64,000 nt of DNA from an uncultured Poribacteria bacterium. Its GTDB lineage: Bacteria > Poribacteria > WGA-4E > WGA-3G. The stretch is taken from contig OX638316.1 in assembly GCA_951812525.1 (NCBI GenBank), forward strand, positions 1,376,506-1,440,505. The letters run 5' to 3'. This document shows, one piece after another, positions 59,395 to 64,000 of this stretch (within the stretch, counting starts at the first letter, position 1; each line of letters begins with the position of its first letter). Under the pieces are notes generated by a model, which searched no databases, had not been told where the DNA came from, and worked only from the letters and a program-made list of their open reading frames with translations. The position numbers and the translations under genes are program-made.

Positions 59395-60594
59395 ATGCAA
59401 GAATTTTACGAACGCCTCAAAGCAGATAAAAAATATATCATTGGTTTGATGTCCGGGACTTCAGTCGACGGCATCGATGCAGCCATCGTTGAAATTAGCG
59501 GGCATGGACTGGAAACCGTAGTAGACCTCATTGCTTTTGAGACCTTTCCGTTCCCGTCTGGAGTGCCACAACGTATCCTTGCCCTTTGTCAGCCCGACAC
59601 CGGTCGCGTTGACGACATCTGCGAGATGAACTTCTATATCGGACACCTCTTTGCGGAGGCTGTCAAGCATATCCTACAAAAAAGCGGTATCCCTGCCATC
59701 GATATTTCCTTGATCGGCTCACACGGTCAAACGATCCACCACCTACCTAAAGACGCAAGCACAAACCCCAATGCGTCCTATTATCCGTCAACCCTGCAAA
59801 TCGGAGAGCCTGCCGTCATCGCACATGAAACAGGGATTCCAACCATCGCTGACTTCCGGGTGGCAGATATGGCAGCAGGCGGACAAGGCGCGCCATTGAT
59901 TGCATACCCAGATTATCTACTCTTCCGTGATAGCGTAAAAAAAGTGGGGCTTCTAAACATCGGAGGGATCGCAAATCTCACAGTACTTCCAGCAAATTGC
60001 TCGCTTGATTCCGTTTCGGCTTCGGATACAGGTCCCGGGAACATGTGCATCGACGCAGTCACCCAAGAAATCACTAAAGGAGCAGAACGCTACGATACAG
60101 GAGGGACGCGCGCCGCACAAGGGACCGCTTATCAACCCGTCATCGACGAATGGTTAAAGCACCCATTTTTTCAATTACGACCACCCAAGACGACAGGACG
60201 TGAGATGTTTGGGAACACCTTCGCAATGGAATGTCTGACAGCATGTCGCAAACACGGACTCACAGACAACGACTGTATCGCGACATTAACCGAATTAACT
60301 GTCCAGACAATTATACACTACATTGAGCGATTTGTGACGGAAGGGAACCTAATAGATACACTCTATGTAAGCGGTGGAGGTGTCCACAATCGAACGATTA
60401 TGCGGAGACTCAGCGAAGTGTTAGCAGATACAACAGTGGAGTCTGTTGACAACTCAGGTATCTCAGCGGATGCGAAAGAAGCAATTGCCTTCGCAATTCT
60501 GGCGAATGAGTCACTTCACGGACACGGCGGAAATCTGCCTTCTGCTACCGGTGCATCTGTCCGGAAAATTCTGGGCAAATTCGTATGTCCCTGA
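59395..60594 (+). CDS. anmK: Anhydro-N-acetylmuramic acid kinase
   Basis: 399 residues. It phosphorylates and opens 1,6-anhydro-MurNAc to MurNAc-6-phosphate in peptidoglycan recycling. Signatures are G-L-M-S-G-T-S-V-D-G-I-D (about 17-28), G-S-H-G-Q-T-I-H (about 108-115), T-I-A-D-F-R-V-A-D-M-A-A-G-G-Q-G-A-P-L (about 147-165), N-I-G-G-I-A-N (about 186-192) and D-T-G-P-G-N (about 212-217). It starts 17 bases after namZ. MurQ, which would act next, is not in the window. Confidence 0.93.
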   Translation: MQEFYERLKADKKYIIGLMSGTSVDGIDAAIVEISGHGLETVVDLIAFETFPFPSGVPQRILALCQPDTGRVDDICEMNFYIGHLFAEAVKHILQKSGIPAIDISLIGSHGQTIHHLPKDASTNPNASYYPSTLQIGEPAVIAHETGIPTIADFRVADMAAGGQGAPLIAYPDYLLFRDSVKKVGLLNIGGIANLTVLPANCSLDSVSASDTGPGNMCIDAVTQEITKGAERYDTGGTRAAQGTAYQPVIDEWLKHPFFQLRPPKTTGREMFGNTFAMECLTACRKHGLTDNDCIATLTELTVQTIIHYIERFVTEGNLIDTLYVSGGGVHNRTIMRRLSEVLADTTVESVDNSGISADAKEAIAFAILANESLHGHGGNLPSATGASVRKILGKFVCP

Positions 60595-60616
60595 TTTACG
60601 GTGAATAAAGACCGGA

Positions 60617-60841
60617 CTACTTAGGCGGAGATGCATCTGGAAGCGCGTACACACCCCAGCGCACCTTAACGATCTCACCCATCTTCACAAGCCTCACAAG
60701 CTCATGATGAACTGCTTTCGAGTTCCCCTCTATAGCTGCAGTCACTTCACTTGCTTTTTTCTCACCGTTGGCAAGAAGAGCAAGAATTTGCTCTCGGTAA
60801 GTTACACGCCGAATGTTCCCCCCTATTTTTTGCCACTCCAC
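60617..60841 (-). CDS. Small winged-helix DNA-binding protein
   Basis: 74 residues from GTG 60841. The sequence I-L-A-L-L-A-N-G-E-K-K-A-S-E-V followed by K-A-V-H-H-E-L-V-R-L-V-K-M-G-E-I-V-K-V-R-W-G-V-Y-A-L is a typical winged-helix topology. It overlaps the preceding 41-residue frame by 19 bases and is probably translationally coupled to it. Likely a regulator; target unknown. Confidence 0.65.
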   Translation of the reverse strand: MEWQKIGGNIRRVTYREQILALLANGEKKASEVTAAIEGNSKAVHHELVRLVKMGEIVKVRWGVYALPDASPPK

Positions 60842-60948
60842 CGGTTCAATCCTGCGCGCCCGACCATCTCTGTGACAGCGGGATTGTCGGAATCAGGATT
60901 TTCAGGATAAGAGCGCATGTAGTGAGCCTTTAATTTCACAGTTTTCAT
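60823..60948 (-). CDS. Possible 41-residue protein coupled to the winged-helix gene
   Basis: From ATG 60948: M-K-T-V-K-L-K-A-H-Y-M-R-S-Y-P-E-N-P-D and then D-N-P-A-V-T-E-M-V-G-R-A-G, ending in G-K-K. The last 19 bases overlap the GTG start of the winged-helix gene. The upstream minus-strand TATACT about 10 bases before the start could be a -10 box, which would leave almost no leader. Short but protein-like; not recognised. Confidence 0.4.
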   Translation of the reverse strand: MKTVKLKAHYMRSYPENPDSDNPAVTEMVGRAGLNRWSGKK

Positions 60949-61164
60949 AGTAAAGTATAAAAAGTGTGGATTGGAAAAGATGCTATAAACATAGGTAGTA
61001 ACTGGGTTTTTGGCGATTATAGAGAAGATTGGTTTTATAGTTACTATGAAAATTTCATTGTTGTCGATGGATGGTCTGAAGCAGAATCATACAGGATTAG
61101 GTCGTCAGTGTTTTCGTATAGTTTGTATGCGCTTTGGGTCGGTTGTAGGGTCCTGTATACAGAA

Positions 61165-61243
61165 AGGAGTAGGGAAAGTAGGGGAAAAGTAGGGGGAAAG
61201 TAGGGGGAAAAGTATACGGAAAAGGGTAGGGAAAGTAGGGGGA
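61165..61243 (+). repeat. Degenerate purine-rich tandem repeat (GTAGGGGGAAA)
   Basis: Six copies of GTAGGG/GTAGGGG/GTAGGGGG plus AAA or AAAA, with one variant GTATACGGAAAAGG. Several runs of three to five G spaced 5-7 bases apart could form a G-quadruplex on this strand. Confidence 0.7.
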
Positions 61244-61386
61244 ATTTGTATGTTGAGTATGTGGTTTGCTAAAATGTCAATATATTTCTATAATTTACCA
61301 TAAATGACCCTACTTTTATATTTCAATATATTAATATATTAAATAATATCTAATATATGACATTTTTTGATTTTTTTTAATATATC

Positions 61387-61415
61387 TTGACTTTTTTCAT
61401 TATATAGCGTATAAT
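61387..61415 (+). promoter_or_regulatory. Near-consensus sigma70 promoter for the HTH gene at 61477
   Basis: TTGACT (61387-61392), 17-base spacer, perfect TATAAT (61410-61415), embedded in AT-rich DNA resembling an UP element. Confidence 0.65.
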
Positions 61416-61476
61416 TATTACGTATCAGATTATATGATTCAATTTTTCAAAGTCGACCGAAAAGGAGGTTTCACGA

Positions 61477-61713
61477 TTGCGCAGTACTTCAAAAGGCACG
61501 ATTTTGACGGCTTGCGAGATGTCTTTCAAAGGCGTTAGCAACTCCGAAATCGCACAACACTTCAAGGTCACCGATTCGACGGTATCACGCTGGCGGAAAC
61601 TTCAGGTCTGGATAGACTTTGAAAATGAACTTGTCGCTGCGTATAAGGCGACGGCACTGAAGAAACCATACCCACCCGATGCTGAGGGTGAAGATCCTAC
61701 AAGGCTGGGTTAA
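61477..61713 (+). CDS. Small helix-turn-helix protein, terminase-small-subunit-like
   Basis: 78 residues from TTG 61477 with AAGGAGGT upstream. The HTH runs F-K-G-V-S-N-S-E-I-A-Q-H-F-K-V-T-D-S-T-V-S-R-W-R (about residues 17-40), followed by a helical tail and K-K-P-Y-P-P-D-A-E-G. The HTH plus W-x-x-F-E-x-E-L arrangement resembles the N-terminal part of phage terminase small subunits and transposase HTH modules. No other phage or transposase gene is present, so it may be a remnant or a free regulator. Confidence 0.6.
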   Translation: MRSTSKGTILTACEMSFKGVSNSEIAQHFKVTDSTVSRWRKLQVWIDFENELVAAYKATALKKPYPPDAEGEDPTRLG

Positions 61714-61718
61714 AAAAA

Positions 61719-61757
61719 ATGTAGCGACGGAATAGTCGACATCTTCCATCGCTACAT
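61719..61757. repeat. Long hairpin after the HTH gene
   Basis: ATGTAGCGACGGAA (61719-61732) pairs with TTCCATCGCTACAT (61744-61757) with one mismatch around an 11-base loop. An A-run precedes it, so it would serve as a terminator for transcription from the minus strand; it could also be an attachment-type site. Confidence 0.5.
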
Positions 61758-61971
61758 CTGGTCAGTTCCGCGCATTACGCACATGGCCCCCTGACCGCCA
61801 GTATTTTAGTTTGAATTTAGGAGGTTAATGTCATCCTAAAAAGACAGGGTGAGTTTATACCGTCATCCCAGGACGTGCTCGAAAAGATCAAAAAACCGTC
61901 TTTGAAAGTGCTTCGTTGATAGGATTAACACATCCTGTATTTTGATGCATTGACCTACTCCGCCCCGCTAA

Positions 61972-61998
61972 GCAGGAGGTTGCTCAGTCTCCTCCTGC
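61972..61998. repeat. REP-like hairpin
   Basis: GCAGGAGG (61972-61979) and CCTCCTGC (61991-61998), perfect 8-bp stem, 11-base loop. Confidence 0.45.
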
Positions 61999-62084
61999 GC
62001 GAGGCAGATCGTCGCTTTTTAATAGCCCCTTCCCCGTAGTCTGGGTAGGAACCGCTGCGGGTCTGATACCCTCTCTCTGTAGGA

Positions 62085-62100
62085 GGGATCTCCCGATCCC
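62085..62100. repeat. REP-like hairpin
   Basis: CTGTAGGA then GGGATC (62085-62090), TCCC loop, GATCCC (62095-62100). Confidence 0.45.
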
Positions 62101-62192
62101 GACCTCTCCCTTATAACTAACAACCAACCACTAATTAGTAGCCACGTTGTGTTCTTGTGAATTTTGATGGGATCGCCAAATACCGTCGTTGA

Positions 62193-62232
62193 ATAAAAAA
62201 ACAGGGACTCACAACCGAAGCCGGGAGTCCCT
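62193..62232 (-). terminator. Intrinsic terminator of the lamin-tail gene
   Basis: On the minus strand AGGGACTC (62232-62225) and GAGTCCCT (62210-62203) form a perfect stem around a 14-base loop that contains a CCGGCTTCGG mini-hairpin, followed by GTTTTTTTATT. Confidence 0.8.
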
Positions 62233-62288
62233 ATTTTCGTTTTAGGTTAGTTCAATTTTTTCATCCCTGAACAACCTTGGTGTCCGAC

Positions 62289-64000
62289 TTATTTGCCAGA
62301 CGATTTTAGCTCACTCCAACGCGTTGTGAGTTTACCACCCGCACTCACATTGCCACGCAGATGCGTTGTGCGCAAGGTTGTCCGCTTGCCGTCCAGCGAG
62401 ACATCCTCAATCTGGTAGTAGTAAACAACGTTGGGTTTCGCAGTTGTATCTGTGTACGTGTACACATGCTTTTCAGATGTCGTGCCGTGTCCGGGAACGA
62501 TGCCCTTGACGTTGATAACATTGAACGCACTGCCTTTACCTTCACTCCGCAGGATATTGAAACCGGCGTTGTTTAGCTCAGACTGCGTGACCCACGTAAT
62601 ATCAACATGACCCGTCTCTTGATTGCGGACCGGACGGAAACTCGACAGCGATACGGGCAGCGGACCACCGAGACGGTAGCCGGGTGTGCCGATGTCATTA
62701 CGGTGTCCATAGTATGCCAAGCCAGCACCAGAAATGTCAGACTGTTTCCACGACGTTTCCATCGTGCCATCGTCTGCCGCATCCGGTGTACCGTCAATCA
62801 CACGACTTCCATATTGACGTATCAACGATTGACGTGCCGCAGGATCGCGTGTAGGCAGTTCCCACATCACCATGCGTTGCGCACCTTGAACAGAAACGTT
62901 ACCAGCTTCGTCTATCATCTTCAAAGCCGTTCTACCGCCTTCGTTGACTTTCGCATGCAAACTCAAGTAGAAGCCTGTGCGAGACAACAGGATAGAATCA
63001 CGTGCCAGCAATCCAAGCTCACGACGATGGTGTTGATAGAGGTTATAGACGCGGTCGGCATCAACATCGTTGGTACCGGCACCCGAAACGAGCAGTATGG
63101 TCTGATTCGGCTGAATCTTAGCACCTGCTTCGAAGTCGAAACTTGAATCAACGTAGGATTCAACGTCTTCTTTGTTGCGAATCTCTAAACGCCAACCGGC
63201 AAGGTCAATCGTTTCGCTCATCGATGAGTTGTAGAGTTCGATCCATTGGACAAGATTCCAACGAGGACCGGCATCATACATCACTTCAGAAATCGTTACA
63301 GACCCGCCAAAGGCATACGCTGTGTGCTTCGCTGCGCCATCTCTGTCGTGTTCTATGACGTTGATAGCAACATTCGGATAGCCGGGTGTGCCGGGTGAGA
63401 CGCGTCCATCAGCACCGCGATCATAACCTGTACCCATATATCCAAAGGACAGCCAGTCGTCTTTATGCATCCTGTTGCCTTCACGACCCTTGGGCCAATA
63501 GACACCACGATTCAGCTCTGTGCTTGCGCGTTTGGCAGCCTCTTTCGGATCGGCAGTGCCAACGGCGTGTCCGAGTTCGGTTTTCCGTCCCCATGACTGA
63601 TCCGCTGATGCGAAGGTATCATCTCCCACGGCGGCTTGGTCACCGGGTGCTGTCCAACCGACGAAGGGCCAGACTTGGGTATCAAACTCGTTAGGCTCTT
63701 GGCGTGTGAAGTAGCCGTTACCAGCAAAATCAACAACCTTTTCATGCGTCCCCTTTTTATCATTACCGTTTCTGAGAATGATAAGGAACTTCTTATCAGA
63801 CGGCAGATTCAGGTTTGCACTAACGGTATACACGTGAGACGTGCCTTTGTTGACGTTGGTCTGATTCGCCACAGCATCAATACTCACACCACCAGCAAGA
63901 CCAGTACCTACGGGATCGCGGTTATAGATAACCAGATATTCACCCGGTGCCAACTTATACGTCGGCAAGACAGCGAGGCTTTCATCCTTATAGTCGAAAT
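62289..64000 (-). CDS. Secreted lamin-tail-domain protein with W-K tail (5' end outside window)
   Basis: The frame is open to the window edge, giving about 570 visible residues; the first internal start is TTG 63968, but codons before it (Y-K-D-E-S-L-A-V) are in keeping with an upstream start. Two lamin-tail (LTD) domains: one near the visible N-terminus (Y-K-L-A-P-G-E-Y-L-V-I-Y-N-R-D, F-L-I-I-L-R-N-G-N-D) and a second about residues 225-300 (V-T-I-S-E-V-M-Y-D, W-I-E-L-Y-N-S-S, L-A-G-W-R-L-E-I-R-N). A fibronectin-III-like segment follows (V-D-I-T-W-V-T-Q-S-E-L-N-N-A-G-F-N-I-L-R). The tail is G-K-L-T-T-R-W-S-E-L-K. Likely an extracellular structural or binding protein. Confidence 0.85.
   Translation of the reverse strand, partial: FDYKDESLAVLPTYKLAPGEYLVIYNRDPVGTGLAGGVSIDAVANQTNVNKGTSHVYTVSANLNLPSDKKFLIILRNGNDKKGTHEKVVDFAGNGYFTRQEPNEFDTQVWPFVGWTAPGDQAAVGDDTFASADQSWGRKTELGHAVGTADPKEAAKRASTELNRGVYWPKGREGNRMHKDDWLSFGYMGTGYDRGADGRVSPGTPGYPNVAINVIEHDRDGAAKHTAYAFGGSVTISEVMYDAGPRWNLVQWIELYNSSMSETIDLAGWRLEIRNKEDVESYVDSSFDFEAGAKIQPNQTILLVSGAGTNDVDADRVYNLYQHHRRELGLLARDSILLSRTGFYLSLHAKVNEGGRTALKMIDEAGNVSVQGAQRMVMWELPTRDPAARQSLIRQYGSRVIDGTPDAADDGTMETSWKQSDISGAGLAYYGHRNDIGTPGYRLGGPLPVSLSSFRPVRNQETGHVDITWVTQSELNNAGFNILRSEGKGSAFNVINVKGIVPGHGTTSEKHVYTYTDTTAKPNVVYYYQIEDVSLDGKRTTLRTTHLRGNVSAGGKLTTRWSELKSSGK

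Larger units (their letters stand above)
60949..61476. other. Gene-poor region: purine repeat array and AT-rich promoter tract
   Basis: No convincing gene in about 530 bases. The left part holds an array of GTAGGG(G)(G)AAA units, the right part (61261-61440) is strongly AT-rich with repeated AATATATT-type stretches and ends in a near-consensus promoter. Composition differs sharply from its neighbours. Confidence 0.6.
61714..62288. other. Gene-poor region with several hairpins
   Basis: No credible gene in about 575 bases. It contains the hairpin right after the HTH gene, two REP-like hairpins, and the terminator of the lamin-tail gene. A short protein-like frame (61832-61920, including F-I-P-S-S-Q-D-V-L-E-K-I-K-K) lacks a start codon. 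Confidence 0.6.

Noticed and set aside
60964-61203. Plus-strand frames of 60-79 codons through the purine repeat array
   Set aside because: No ribosome-binding site, composition set by the repeats, two overlapping frames equally open.
61165-61243. Possible CRISPR array
   Set aside because: Units are 9-12 bases, degenerate and without spacers; no cas genes.
61477-61713. Prophage or insertion sequence
   Set aside because: Only one small HTH protein; no integrase, transposase, portal or terminal repeats found.
61832-61920. Protein-like stretch ending K-P-S-L-K-V-L-R after a good AGGAGG
   Set aside because: The only start behind AGGAGG (ATG at 61830) is in another frame and stops after three codons; without a start it is at best a remnant.
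1-64000. tRNA or rRNA genes
   Set aside because: No cloverleaf or conserved rRNA segment was recognised on either strand by eye; a covariance-model search would settle it.

Overview
The window is about 48% GC and carries a free-living, Gram-negative-type gene set: lipoproteins, a TolC-like channel, a PorV/PorQ-like barrel, a Rieske/cytochrome b pair and a prepilin peptidase. Large numbers of secreted LamG, carbohydrate-binding-like and PD40 beta-propeller proteins share one short C-terminal tail. Peptidoglycan-recycling genes, Gfo/Idh/MocA and enolase-superfamily sugar enzymes, and several families of intergenic palindromes are also present. This mix suggests an uncultured Candidatus Poribacteria-like genome. 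That is an inference; no rRNA or marker gene is present to prove it.

Layout. 1-581: end of a truncated membrane protein (minus). 797-9347: type III glutamine synthetase, a formylglycine-generating-enzyme-fold lipoprotein, and a run of small secreted proteins (two LamG, one PD40 propeller, two tandem carbohydrate-binding-like proteins) interrupted by one epimerase-like gene. 9467-18177: NadA with a strong promoter and terminator, then a PorV/PorQ-like barrel and a giant Ig-like repeat protein with a FlgD-like end. 18428-25205: sugar or lactate dehydrogenases, a hypothetical-Nnr-SDR operon, a small unknown gene and a second PD40 propeller. 25339-38852: an ABC-2 exporter region with three related permeases, one ATPase, a NEW3-domain membrane protein and a TolC-like channel. 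This region also holds two paralogues of an unknown family, a DUF4097-like protein and a lipoprotein whose frame continues through an in-frame TGA that looks like selenocysteine. 38901-41885: an ECF sigma factor fused to a dead M61-peptidase-like domain and a PDZ-like domain, with an ECF-type promoter in front. 42054-49990: enolase-superfamily and Gfo/Idh enzymes, Rieske protein and cytochrome b, an orphan DNA methyltransferase, TPR lipoprotein, amidohydrolase, nitroreductase. 50143-55049: prepilin peptidase, pseudopilin, and an NtrY/NtrC-like two-component pair. 55130-60594: cupin plus glucose-6-phosphate isomerase, then a serine hydrolase-NamZ-AnmK set for muropeptide recycling. 60617-64000: small DNA-binding-type proteins in AT-rich or repeat-rich DNA, then a lamin-tail-domain secreted protein running off the window.

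The observations most worth following are these: (1) seven exported proteins of four unrelated folds end in the same K-L-x-T-T-W-x-x-I/L-K tail, a candidate sorting or attachment signal; (2) a candidate exported selenoprotein at 27962-29200 with a SECIS-like hairpin in the right place; (3) the sigma factor/pseudo-peptidase fusion with a GCAACC-N16-CGAC promoter, and a similar promoter before a lipoprotein gene at 30340; (4) at least two families of dispersed intergenic inverted repeats, one of which occupies three consecutive spacers between 49288 and 51011.
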